Positions 7,257-15,628 of a stretch of DNA of 16,586 bases are shown here, piece by piece. The notes under the pieces were generated by a model. It was not told the origin of the DNA. It did no database searches and saw only the letters and a list, made by a program, of their open reading frames with translations. Origin of the DNA: Strigomonas culicis (Eukaryota > Euglenozoa > Kinetoplastea > Trypanosomatida > Trypanosomatidae); NCBI GenBank assembly GCA_000482145.1, contig AUXH01000432.1, positions 1 through 16,586 on the forward strand. Reading direction: 5' to 3'. The position numbers and the translations under genes are program-made. The number at the start of each line of letters is the position of its first letter. Positions within the stretch are counted from its first letter, which is position 1.

Positions 7257-9311
7257 ATGAACAAGGGAAAAATTGACGAATTCGATGAGGGGACCGTTGT
7301 GCTCGAGTCCAAGTCCACCTACAAGAACGGCGAGCCGGTCTACAAGGGTGAGACCACGCCGTGCTTCGATGAAGGTCTGCTCTTCCGCGTGGTGGAGACA
7401 TCGAACAACAACCGCTGGTCCTTCTACAACGACACGGTCAACTGCCAGATGCGCGTCCAGTTTGTGTTCGGCAAGGAGTCTAAGCTGAAGGTGTTGGAGA
7501 ACGCCCAGATGGAGGAGCTGCAGAGCGGCTCGTACCGTGTCACAGTTACTGTCTACCCAATGGAGACAGAGCTTTTTGTGGAGGGCGAGGCCAACGGCTA
7601 CACTAGCAACATCCGCGCGCAGCCCCTGTCGGAGGACTATCTGAGGGACATGGCCAAGCAGGACAACCAGTTCGTGAAGCTGGAGACCGCCGCGCTGTAC
7701 AACGTGGTCGGCGACAACGCGCCGACCGACGCGATGGTGAAGGCGTGCGTGCAGACGGGCCTCAAGTTCGTCGACTTTGCCTTCCCGCCGGACCAGAAGT
7801 CGCTGCAGATCGGCTCGCTGCTCAAGATGAAGGTGCTGCCGTGGGAGCGGCCGTGCATGTTCCTCTCTGACGCGAACGCGGAGCAGGTCCGTCTGTTCCG
7901 CAACGGCGTGCACCCCGCCAACATCGACGAGGGCGACCTCGGCGACTCGTGGCTGACGGGCGCCATGGCCTGCCTGGCCGAGTTCCCTGACAAGATCCGC
8001 GACCTGTTCCGCCATCCGGAGAACGTCGAGGAGGGCAAGAAGGAGCGCGCCAACGGCATCTACCGCGTGACCTTCAACAAGAACGGCTGGTGGATGAACG
8101 TCATCGTGGACGACTACCTACCGGTCGCCGGCGGCCGCCCCAAGTTCGGCCGCTCCAAGGGCGACCCCGCGGAGCTCTGGGTTGCCATTCTGCAGAAGGC
8201 CTACGCGAAGGTGTTCGGCGGCTACGGCTTCATCATTGCGGGCGACCCGCTGCACGCGCTGCAGGACCTCTCGGGCTTCCCGTGCAGCTCCTTCGATAAC
8301 GCCTTCGTCGAATCGACCATCAACGAGACGTACGAGCTCTTCGAGCATCTGCTGCAGTACACGAGCACCGGCTACCAGCTGGTCTTCACCACCCCGACGC
8401 GCGAGGCCATCATGTCCGCGCGCGGGGCGGCCGCCTGCGGCTCCCCCGCCGCCGCGGAGGTGAGCTTCACCAAGGCGAACCTCCTGCTTGGCCACACCTA
8501 CGCGGTGCTCAAGGTGGGCTACTTCCCGCAGACCAACCTGCGCCTCCTGCAGTTCCGCAACCCGTGGTCGACGAGCAAGAGCGACTGGAACGGCCCGTGG
8601 AACAAGCGCGACCCCAACTGGAAGAAGTTCGCCGAGATCGCTAACTACTTCAACTTCGACGAGGAGGATGACGGCACCTTCTACATGGAGTGGCCGGACG
8701 TGCAGGACTACTTCGTAGGCTGCGGCGTCTGCTTCCTCCAGCACCCCGTGTACGACTACCGCTGCCGCGGCACCTTCTTCCAGAACGTGCCCACGACCTG
8801 CCTGGAGATCTCCGTCCGCCGCCCCATCATTCTGAACCTCATGCTGTCCCAGGAGGACAAGCGCGGCACGGACAAGGCGGAGAACTCCCCCATCATGATC
8901 AGCGTCGCGCACGGCTGCGGCCAGGTGTCCCCGATGCGCGTGGACCTCAACAGCGGCTTCGACAACGACCACCCGACGCCCGAGTTCACCTTCCTCCAGA
9001 GCCGCGACGTCAGCATGTTCTACGAGTTCCTCCCGCAGTTCTCCCCGTACCTCGTCGTCCCGCGCGCGATGAGCACGTACCCGAGCCTGCCCTACACGAT
9101 GGGCCTGCTGTCCCCCGCCGAGATCGGGACGGATGCCAGCGACGTCCGTGTCGCCTTCCGTGCGCTCGCGCCGGAGAACCGTGTCTTCGACAACTACCAG
9201 AACTTCAACTGCGAGACGGTGGCCACCGAGACGGAGTTCCAGGCCAAGAGCCCGAACCAGTTCTTCCCTGATATCTACGTCGGTACGATCCTGCAGACGT
9301 CCAACCAATAA
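7257..9311 (+). CDS. Calpain-like cysteine peptidase homologue (pseudoprotease), compact form
   Basis: 684 residues, ATG 7257 to TAA 9309-9311. It lacks the acidic N-terminal linker of genes 1 and 2 and begins almost directly with domain I_K (~21-125; GETTPCF, WSFYND and VYPMETE motifs). The calpain protease-like domain spans ~165-500 and the domain III-like region ~510-680 (SQEDKR, SRDVSM, YLVVPR). The catalytic positions read Ser231 (GDLGDSW, codon TCG) instead of Cys, with His413 (GHTY) and Asn435 (RNPW) kept; the oxyanion position is Glu rather than Gln. Hence probably not an active cysteine protease. No EF-hands, signal peptide or myristoylation start. An Ala/Gly/Ser-rich insertion (~388-401) lies just before the His region. 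Codon use is much more GC-biased at third positions than in genes 1 and 2. Confidence 0.93.
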   Translation: MNKGKIDEFDEGTVVLESKSTYKNGEPVYKGETTPCFDEGLLFRVVETSNNNRWSFYNDTVNCQMRVQFVFGKESKLKVLENAQMEELQSGSYRVTVTVYPMETELFVEGEANGYTSNIRAQPLSEDYLRDMAKQDNQFVKLETAALYNVVGDNAPTDAMVKACVQTGLKFVDFAFPPDQKSLQIGSLLKMKVLPWERPCMFLSDANAEQVRLFRNGVHPANIDEGDLGDSWLTGAMACLAEFPDKIRDLFRHPENVEEGKKERANGIYRVTFNKNGWWMNVIVDDYLPVAGGRPKFGRSKGDPAELWVAILQKAYAKVFGGYGFIIAGDPLHALQDLSGFPCSSFDNAFVESTINETYELFEHLLQYTSTGYQLVFTTPTREAIMSARGAAACGSPAAAEVSFTKANLLLGHTYAVLKVGYFPQTNLRLLQFRNPWSTSKSDWNGPWNKRDPNWKKFAEIANYFNFDEEDDGTFYMEWPDVQDYFVGCGVCFLQHPVYDYRCRGTFFQNVPTTCLEISVRRPIILNLMLSQEDKRGTDKAENSPIMISVAHGCGQVSPMRVDLNSGFDNDHPTPEFTFLQSRDVSMFYEFLPQFSPYLVVPRAMSTYPSLPYTMGLLSPAEIGTDASDVRVAFRALAPENRVFDNYQNFNCETVATETEFQAKSPNQFFPDIYVGTILQTSNQ

Positions 9312-10374
9312 GAACAATAATAATAATAAAAGAAAAGAAGAGAGTTGTTCGGTTTATCTTCTTCTGTCTCTTATTTCAAATATTTATTCGTAAAGTAAAA
9401 AAAAAAACCCTCTTTTCTTTCCTGTTTTGTTTTTCTGTTATTATTACTATTCTTCTTGTAAAAACCGGAAAAATGCTTTTATAGTTTGGCCATTCTTTCC
9501 TCTTTTTTTTTGTTGTGTTTACCTCGCATGTACCCGTGATAAACTGTTTCAAAAATGGGAGGAAGAAAAAGCTGGAAAAAAACCCGGCAAAACAGAATAA
9601 CTGACCGATTTTTTCTTTTCTCTTTAGTATACCGCTCCATAACGAAATAAAGGAAGGTGCCTGTGCTGGTCGGTTTTTTTCTTTTTTTTCTTTTTGGATC
9701 TAAATGATTTAGTACATTTATGTAATAGCGCCCTTGTTACTCCTGACTTATGTTTATTTTGTGATCAGATCGGTGTGGCCATTTTTTAGGAGTTTTTTCC
9801 CTTTTTTTTTTTGCCCTCTGCAACGTGTTTGTTTTTGATATTACTCTTTTACTCAATGAAAAGCCTACTTCAAAAACAGTGATGAACGCCTCTATTTGGT
9901 ATTTTGAAAAGAACAAAAAAGTTGGATTTGTCTTATTATTTTTTCTGTTGAAATTTAGTGCATACATGATCGTAACAACCGCATTCGTGAAAATCCGTTC
10001 AATTGCAGAACAGCAACGGCAAAACTGAAAACGAATCATGTTTTTTCTCTATACTTTTTATTCTTCTTTGCTTTAATCCTGCTTATGCGAACTTCTCTTC
10101 TCTCCTTGGCTCTTTTTCTTCTTCTTTTTCCTTTTCACTTTTTTCGTTCGTATTGAAAGGCGTAATAAAGAACTACTTAGGTATTAGGTATTATAGCTAA
10201 GTCCACAGCTGAAGAGAGAAGCTGATAGATTTTTTATTTAGTACCGCTTAGTAATATATATTTGATCCCTCCCACTCACCTGTCCTCAAGCCACTTATCG
10301 AAATATTCTTGTTCCTCTTTTTTTTTTTTTGCGCGTAGAATCGTTAGCACCTTCATTTTGTGAATGGGTTTAGT
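9312..10374. other. Spacer between genes 3 and 4
   Basis: About 1.06 kb of T/A-rich sequence without a supported gene. It begins with an (AAT)n stretch at 9316-9328 and has several T/C tracts (for example 9673-9694 and 9797-9812). A weak 6-bp inverted repeat, ACTTAG/CTAAGT, lies at 10175-10180 and 10197-10202. The right end holds the gene 4 pyrimidine tract and an upstream micro-ORF. Confidence 0.55.
10305..10338 (+). promoter_or_regulatory. Candidate trans-splice acceptor region, gene 4
   Basis: A T-rich tract (10307-10330) is followed by AG at 10337-10338. Further AGs lie at 10346-10347 and at 10372-10373, the last only one base before the start codon. Use of either upstream AG leaves the upstream micro-ORF in the leader; use of the last one removes it. 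Confidence 0.5.
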
Positions 10375-10378
10375 ATGA
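10364..10378 (+). promoter_or_regulatory. Four-codon upstream ORF overlapping the gene 4 start
   Basis: ATG at 10364-10366 opens a four-codon frame (Met-Gly-Leu-Val) ending in TGA at 10376-10378. That stop overlaps the gene 4 start (10375-10377) in an ATGA arrangement. Upstream ORFs generally lower translation in trypanosomatids, and an overlapping stop/start could allow re-initiation. Whether it is in the mature mRNA depends on which splice-acceptor AG is used. Confidence 0.5.
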
Positions 10379-12417
10379 GCTTTCACAAAACTGTTCCTTT
10401 AGTAGTGTTCGATGCGTTCCGCGAAGACTCCGTGGAGCCGCTACCGTCCGGGGAGCGGCCCAGCTCTGACGAGGTGCTGTGGGCGAACTGGGGACCGAGT
10501 GTCGCCGGAGACGTGACCCCGTGCTTCAAGGGCGGCTTCCTCTTCCGTATTTATAATCCGCAAACCAAAGTCTGGGCGCTCTATAACGACACCTACGTCT
10601 ACGAGATGCACGCCAGCCTGACGTTCGCGAGGGACGCCCAGCTGGAGCCCCTCGACGGCGTGCCGCTACTGCGCGAGGACGGCCAGCAGCGGGTGAGCGT
10701 CGTCGTGTACCCCATGGAGACGGTGTCGATCCTGCGCGGCGAGCGGCAGCGGTTTCGCAGTCTGTTCGACGGCAAGCCCCTCTCGCCGGCGTACCTCCAG
10801 CGCACGTGCGAGGCGGCGCAGCAGCGCGTGCATCGGGCACAGGAGGCGCTCGCGCGGCTGACCGCGTCCACCTGCGACGAGGAGGTGCTGGCGGTGTGCC
10901 GGCAGCACCGGGTTCTCTTCATCGACCCCTCCTTTCCACCCTGCCAGGCGTCCATCGACGCGACGGGCAAGCTGAGCGCGTGCGGCTGGCAGCGGCCCAG
11001 CGAGTACCTGCCCGGCAAGTTCCACGCCCACGTGCGGCTCTTCCGACGGCCGGTGACGCCCCGCAGCGCGCAGCGCGGGGAGCTCGCCGACTCGTGGTTC
11101 CTGAGCAGCATCGCGGCGCTCGCGGAGGATGAACGGTACATTAAGGATTTGTTCCGCCACCCGTCCGAGGTCGCGGCGGAGACCCTAGCGGAGGAGGAGT
11201 GCGGCGCCCACCGCGTCCTTATGAACGTGAGCGGCTGCTGGCGCTCCATCATCGTGGACAACTACCTGCCCATTCTCGGCAACCAGCCGCGCTTCGCACG
11301 CAGCGCGAAGGACCCGTGCGAGCTGTGGGTGTCCATGATGGAGAAGGCCTACGCGAAGCGCAGCAAGGCGTACAGCAACATGGCGAGCGGCGACCCGCTG
11401 CTTGCCATCCGCGACCTCACCGGCTTCCCGACCTGCCGGCTGGACGCCAAGTTCCAGGAGTCGGTGGCGGACCGCGCGCAGAGCGACGCCTTCTTCGACC
11501 GGCTCCTCGCGTGCTGCGAGAACGGGCACCTCATCCTCTTCAGCACGCCGGGCAGCAGCGATGGCCGCAGCAAGTCGCCGCGCTACGCGGAGAACGGCGT
11601 GCTGATCGGCTACGCCTACGGCGTGCTGCGAGTCGCGCGCGTCGGCGATGAGCGGCTGGTCCAGCTGCGCGACCCGTGGGCGAGCGGCGCACATTGGAAG
11701 GGGCGCTGGGCGCCGGGCGCCGACGCGTGGGCGCGGTGCCCGGCGGCCGGCCCGTGCTTCCCGCAGCACGGCCCGCAGGATGCGTCTTTCGTGCTGGACT
11801 GGGAGGAGGCGTGCCGCTTCTTCGTGGGCTGCGGCGTCGTGTTCAACCACTACCACTACATCGACTACCGCATCCCCTTCGTCTTCCAGGGCGGCGTCGC
11901 CGGGCTGTGCCTCGAGGTGGCGGTCACGGAGCCGACCGCGCTGACCGTCGTGCTGTCGCAGGCAGACCGGCGCGGCTCCAGGACGCACGAGGCGTACGCG
12001 CCCATCATGCTGTCCCTCGCGCGGCAGACAGCCCCCGACACGGCCGCGTACACGCTCATCGCGAACTCCGCGGCGGACCTGGAGGTGCTGGGTCAGGACT
12101 TCACCTTCCTGCAGGGCCGCGACATCTACCTCATGTACACGTTCCTGCCCGAGCACTCGCCGTACCTCGTCGTGCCGCGCCGCCTGGTGCAGCCCGGCGA
12201 CGGGCCCGCGTTGCCCTGCGTGCTCGGCGTGCTGTCGCAGCTGCCCTTCACCCCGTACGGGCAGGTGCAGGTGCGGCTCAAGAAGCTCTCCGACGAGAAC
12301 AGCGTCTTCCACAACGCCACCACCTTCACCAACGACGCGGCGGACGTCACGATGTCCTTTCAGATAAAGAAGAACGCCGCCACCTTGACGGAAGTCACGT
12401 CGTCTACGCTGAACTAA
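10375..12417 (+). CDS. Diverged calpain-like protein, all three catalytic residues replaced
   Basis: 680 residues, ATG 10375 to TAA 12415-12417. An in-frame GTG five codons upstream is not needed. Order: N-terminus 1-42; domain I_K ~43-140 (GDVTPCF, WALYND, VYPMET); calpain protease-like domain ~180-500; domain III-like ~508-665 (TFLQGRDIYLMY, SPYLVVPR). The catalytic triad is fully degraded: Ser240 (GELADSW, codon TCG) for Cys, Tyr413 (IGYAY) for His, Asp433 (LRDPW) for Asn; the oxyanion position is Arg. The fold-defining motifs and length are kept, so it is a pseudoprotease under constraint rather than a broken gene. No EF-hands, signal peptide or acylation motif. Very GC-rich with strong third-position bias, like gene 5. 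A binding, scaffolding or cytoskeletal role is inferred. Confidence 0.92.
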   Translation: MSFHKTVPLVVFDAFREDSVEPLPSGERPSSDEVLWANWGPSVAGDVTPCFKGGFLFRIYNPQTKVWALYNDTYVYEMHASLTFARDAQLEPLDGVPLLREDGQQRVSVVVYPMETVSILRGERQRFRSLFDGKPLSPAYLQRTCEAAQQRVHRAQEALARLTASTCDEEVLAVCRQHRVLFIDPSFPPCQASIDATGKLSACGWQRPSEYLPGKFHAHVRLFRRPVTPRSAQRGELADSWFLSSIAALAEDERYIKDLFRHPSEVAAETLAEEECGAHRVLMNVSGCWRSIIVDNYLPILGNQPRFARSAKDPCELWVSMMEKAYAKRSKAYSNMASGDPLLAIRDLTGFPTCRLDAKFQESVADRAQSDAFFDRLLACCENGHLILFSTPGSSDGRSKSPRYAENGVLIGYAYGVLRVARVGDERLVQLRDPWASGAHWKGRWAPGADAWARCPAAGPCFPQHGPQDASFVLDWEEACRFFVGCGVVFNHYHYIDYRIPFVFQGGVAGLCLEVAVTEPTALTVVLSQADRRGSRTHEAYAPIMLSLARQTAPDTAAYTLIANSAADLEVLGQDFTFLQGRDIYLMYTFLPEHSPYLVVPRRLVQPGDGPALPCVLGVLSQLPFTPYGQVQVRLKKLSDENSVFHNATTFTNDAADVTMSFQIKKNAATLTEVTSSTLN

Positions 12418-12513
12418 TGCTCCCCCCCTCCCTCTTCACAAGCACCGCACGCTGAAGGAGAAAGCAAGTAGGGGGGGGGGTATAAGCAGTGGTGAGAAGA
12501 GGGCAGAGAAGGA

Positions 12514-12518
<5 letters not shown>

Positions 12519-12554
<36 letters not shown>
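12519..12554. repeat. (GA)18 microsatellite
   Basis: A run of GA dinucleotides read directly, in the probable 3' UTR of gene 4. Length is likely to vary between strains. Confidence 0.93.
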
Positions 12555-12556
<2 letters not shown>

Positions 12557-13020
12557 CGGCTACAGCTAACGAAATCAGATAATAATCATACTAACAACAA
12601 TGAAGAGCATGCAAACTAACAAGGATCAGTGAAGAGAAAAAAAAGCCACGTTGCATTTTTTCCTCTTTTTCTTTTTTTTTATATTCATAACGACACGAGA
12701 GAGTTTTTCCTTTCGTTTGTGATATCTCTCGTTCTCATGTTTCTCTCCCCCTTTCCTTTTCCAATTGTGACTGAATGAATGCTACTGCTCTTAGCTTCTT
12801 ATCATTCTTTGTACTCTTAATAGCGGTAAGACACACTATCTTAATATTCAATAAACACATTTTTTTTTGCTCCTTTTTTCCCTTTTCCTTTGTTTGCTCA
12901 TTCATTGTCATCAGTTGTATATGTTTTGGCTGTTAAAAGTGGGCGTGTGATTGTTTATTATTCTCCCTTTTTTTTTAGGTGTACATTTCTTGTGGTCCTT
13001 CAACAAAAAAATTGTTCATT

Positions 13021-13048
13021 ATATCATATAATTATTTATGTATGATAT
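13021..13048 (+). other. Potential AT-rich stem-loop in gene 4-5 spacer
   Basis: ATATCATA and its exact reverse complement TATGATAT flank a 12-base gap; a U-G and an A-U pair could extend the stem inwards. The sequence is AT-rich, so chance occurrence is quite possible. Function unknown. Confidence 0.3.
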
Positions 13049-13395
13049 GTACGTGTATTTGTGTGTGGCTTTCTTCCTCTTTTCCTTGTCATTAACTCAC
13101 CTTGCAAAGAAATCCATATCTTCTTGTTATCGGTTACTGTTTATCACAATACGAAGAGGAGAATAATAATAAAAAGAGAAACGGTACTGAAGGTTCTTGT
13201 TTTACTGTTATTATCCCATTGCAATCACCTGCAAAATACATGCAGTGTGCTTCGCATCTCTTTGACAACTGTTCCTTCCTCACTTTTCATTTTTTTTTAA
13301 TTACTATTTGTTGTTGTTTCGACGAACAGCGTGTTTCAAGAAAACAAACAAATATATACACACAAGAAGAATCATTTTCTTTCCTTTGAATCCCA

Positions 13396-13533
13396 CGGTA
13401 CTCTCTTTTCATTTTTTGCGTACCAGTACTTATACTTACATTATACTTTTTTTTTCTCTGTCTCTTTTTTTGTATATACCCACTTCTATTTATCTCTCCG
13501 TTCTCTCTGACTGTATCCTACTGCTATGGGCAG
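13396..13533 (+). promoter_or_regulatory. Ambiguous trans-splice acceptor region, gene 5
   Basis: A first pyrimidine tract (about 13401-13416) is followed by AG at 13425-13426. A second, longer pyrimidine-rich stretch (13446-13525) then runs to the start codon with no AG at all. The next AG, 13532-13533, lies in the third codon of gene 5. Splicing at 13426 gives a leader of about 99 bases with no ATG; splicing at 13533 would remove the first Met. Confidence 0.5.
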
Positions 13534-15628
13534 TTCCGCGTCCTCACCGCATGCCAACGCGGCGGGCTCTCCGCCCTTGTACGTGGCGCTGCAAGACGAG
13601 CGGTTCCCGGAGGCGCGCTCGAGCGATTTCGCGGGCGTGCTGCCGCCGATGTGGCAGGGCCTGCCGGAGCACCACAGCCCCGGCAGCAACGCGCTGCGCA
13701 TGTTCCCGCTCAACGTCGAGGACCTCTCTGTGAAGCGGTGCAAGGCGAACGCGGACATATTCTTGGTCACGCTCGGGCACACGGTGGGGCTGTACAACCG
13801 CAGCCGCTGCGAGGTCGCCTTCGTGCTGCTGAGCATGACGGGCCCGGTGTCTGTGCTGTGCGGCACCGCGAAGGTGGAGAACAACTGCACGATCGCCACG
13901 GTGCGCTGCCTGCCGGGCGCGACGGTCGCCGTCGCGACGAACGTGGAGGCGCCGGCGCTCGTGCGGCTGCAGGTCTTCGCGACGCACCCCGCCGCGGCGG
14001 ATCCGCTGCTCGCGGCGCTGCTGCGCGACTCGCCGCCGCAGCTGACGGCGCTGCGCGCACGGCTGCGGGAGGCGTCCGGCGGCGACGCGGCGGCCGCCGT
14101 CGCGCACTGCGTGGCGAGCGGGACGCCCTTCACGGACCTGGCGTTCCCCGCGCAGTGGACGGGCGTGTGGCGCCGCAGCGGGCGCGACGGCGAGGCGCAC
14201 CGCTCCGCGGCGCCGGACCTCTTCGGCCGCGGCATCAGCCCGATGCAGGTGGTGCAGGGCGACAGCGGCGACAGCTGGCTCGTCGGCGCCATCGCGGCGC
14301 TCGCGGAGTCGCCGGCGCTGGTGCGCGGCCTCTTCCACTCGCCCAACGGCGGTAGCGACGTCGCCGCGCGGGAGCGGCGCGTCGGCGTCTACCACGTGCA
14401 CGTCTTTGTGCGCGGGTGGCCGCTGACGCTCGTGCTGGACGGCTTCCTGCCGTACAGCGGCAGCGCACCCACCTACTGCAAGAATCCGAACGCGCCGGAC
14501 GTGCTGTGGATGGCGCTGCTGGAGAAGGCCTGCGCGAAGCTGAGCGGCGGCTACGACGCGCTGACGGCGGGCGACCCCCTCGCCGCGCTGGAGCTCTTCA
14601 CCGGGTGCCCCACGTACCGCTACGACACGCTCTTCAGCTCCGTGGCGGGGAGCCGCCTCTTCTTCGAGCGCGTGACCGCGCTGGTGGAGCGCGGCATCCT
14701 CGTGCTGCTGAACACGCCGGTCACGGCGGAGGAGGCGGCCGACGCCCTCGAGTACGAACAGGCGGGGCTGCCGCTGGGGCACACCTTCGTGGTGCTGGAG
14801 ACGGTCGTGAACGCGACGGCGCGGGTCGGCGAGCCCATCTGCCTCGTGCGCGTGCGCAACTGTGCGGGCAACGCGCTGCAGTGGCGCGGCAAGTGGCGCC
14901 ACGACGGGGTGAACTGGAGCCGCTACCCGCCGCTCGCGGTCGACTGCCGGCGGCCCGCGCAGCCCGGCAAGGCAGGCGACGAGGACCACTCTTCCTTCTG
15001 GGTCAGCTGGATGGAGGCGCGCCGCTTCTTCGTCGGCTGCGGGGTGTGCTACCGGCTGCCGCGCAGCACGCGGCACCGCATCAGCGGCCGCTTCGACGGC
15101 GCTGTGCCGTCCGTCTGCCTGCACCTCAGCGACGGCGCGGAGGTGGAGGTCGGCTTCAGCCTGGAGCTGCTGGCCGCCGACGCGGACGGCGCGCCGCCCT
15201 GTCGGCCGATCCTCCTGAGCCTCTACCAGCTCGGCGCGGGCAAGGCGCTCTTCGAGGTGCGGCTGAACAGCTGCGACGACCCCGGCATCCCGTGCGGCGA
15301 CTTCACCTACGTCCAGCACCACCGCGTCAGTCTCTTCTGCGGCCTGCTGCCGGAGATGGGGCCCTACCTCCTCGTGCCGCGCGTGCTGGCCGCCCCCGGC
15401 GCGGCCGGCCCGCCGACGCCCTTCGCGCTCACCATGTGGACGCCTGCTGCCGGGTCGGCGCTGCGGAGTCGCTTCTATACACTGCCGGCCAGCTGCCTCG
15501 CCCCGCAGGGCGACGGCACCATCGCGCCCGAGGTGCTGCAGCCGACCACGGCCACCTACGCCGTCGCCGCGCCGGACCGGCCGCTGGGCGCCGAGCTGCA
15601 GGGCGCGGGGCTGGGCCCCGTGGACTGA
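13526..15628 (+). CDS. Diverged calpain-like protein with predicted N-myristoylation
   Basis: 700 residues, ATG 13526 to TGA 15626-15628. The start MGSSAS fits the N-myristoylation consensus (Gly2, small residue at 6), with no nearby Cys for palmitoylation. A degenerate domain I_K spans ~60-155 (only the LYNRS core is clear), the calpain protease-like domain ~200-520, and a domain III-like region ~528-650. The catalytic region QGDSGDSW keeps the oxyanion Gln244 but has Ser250 (codon AGC) for Cys; His419 (GHTF) and Asn445 are present, but the conserved Trp after Asn is lost (RNCAG). Protease activity is therefore unlikely. No EF-hands. The most GC-rich gene of the window, and the least like the others. 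The acyl start suggests attachment to the plasma or flagellar membrane (inferred). A later in-frame Met at residue 42 would give a form without the acyl signal. Confidence 0.9.
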   Translation: MGSSASSPHANAAGSPPLYVALQDERFPEARSSDFAGVLPPMWQGLPEHHSPGSNALRMFPLNVEDLSVKRCKANADIFLVTLGHTVGLYNRSRCEVAFVLLSMTGPVSVLCGTAKVENNCTIATVRCLPGATVAVATNVEAPALVRLQVFATHPAAADPLLAALLRDSPPQLTALRARLREASGGDAAAAVAHCVASGTPFTDLAFPAQWTGVWRRSGRDGEAHRSAAPDLFGRGISPMQVVQGDSGDSWLVGAIAALAESPALVRGLFHSPNGGSDVAARERRVGVYHVHVFVRGWPLTLVLDGFLPYSGSAPTYCKNPNAPDVLWMALLEKACAKLSGGYDALTAGDPLAALELFTGCPTYRYDTLFSSVAGSRLFFERVTALVERGILVLLNTPVTAEEAADALEYEQAGLPLGHTFVVLETVVNATARVGEPICLVRVRNCAGNALQWRGKWRHDGVNWSRYPPLAVDCRRPAQPGKAGDEDHSSFWVSWMEARRFFVGCGVCYRLPRSTRHRISGRFDGAVPSVCLHLSDGAEVEVGFSLELLAADADGAPPCRPILLSLYQLGAGKALFEVRLNSCDDPGIPCGDFTYVQHHRVSLFCGLLPEMGPYLLVPRVLAAPGAAGPPTPFALTMWTPAAGSALRSRFYTLPASCLAPQGDGTIAPEVLQPTTATYAVAAPDRPLGAELQGAGLGPVD

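Larger units (their letters stand above)
12418..13525. other. Spacer between genes 4 and 5
   Basis: About 1.1 kb without a supported gene. Just after the gene 4 stop lie a C7 run (12422-12428) and a G10 run (12471-12480) that could pair in RNA, then a (GA)18 microsatellite. The rest is T-rich. An AT-rich inverted repeat ATATCATA/TATGATAT lies at 13021-13028 and 13041-13048 (12-base gap, two more pairs possible inside). The last 85 bases are a pyrimidine-rich leader of gene 5. Confidence 0.55.

Noticed and set aside
9737..10200. Short frames in the gene 3-4 spacer on both strands
   Set aside because: Phe/Ser/Lys-rich products of T-rich DNA, with no domain or conserved start context.
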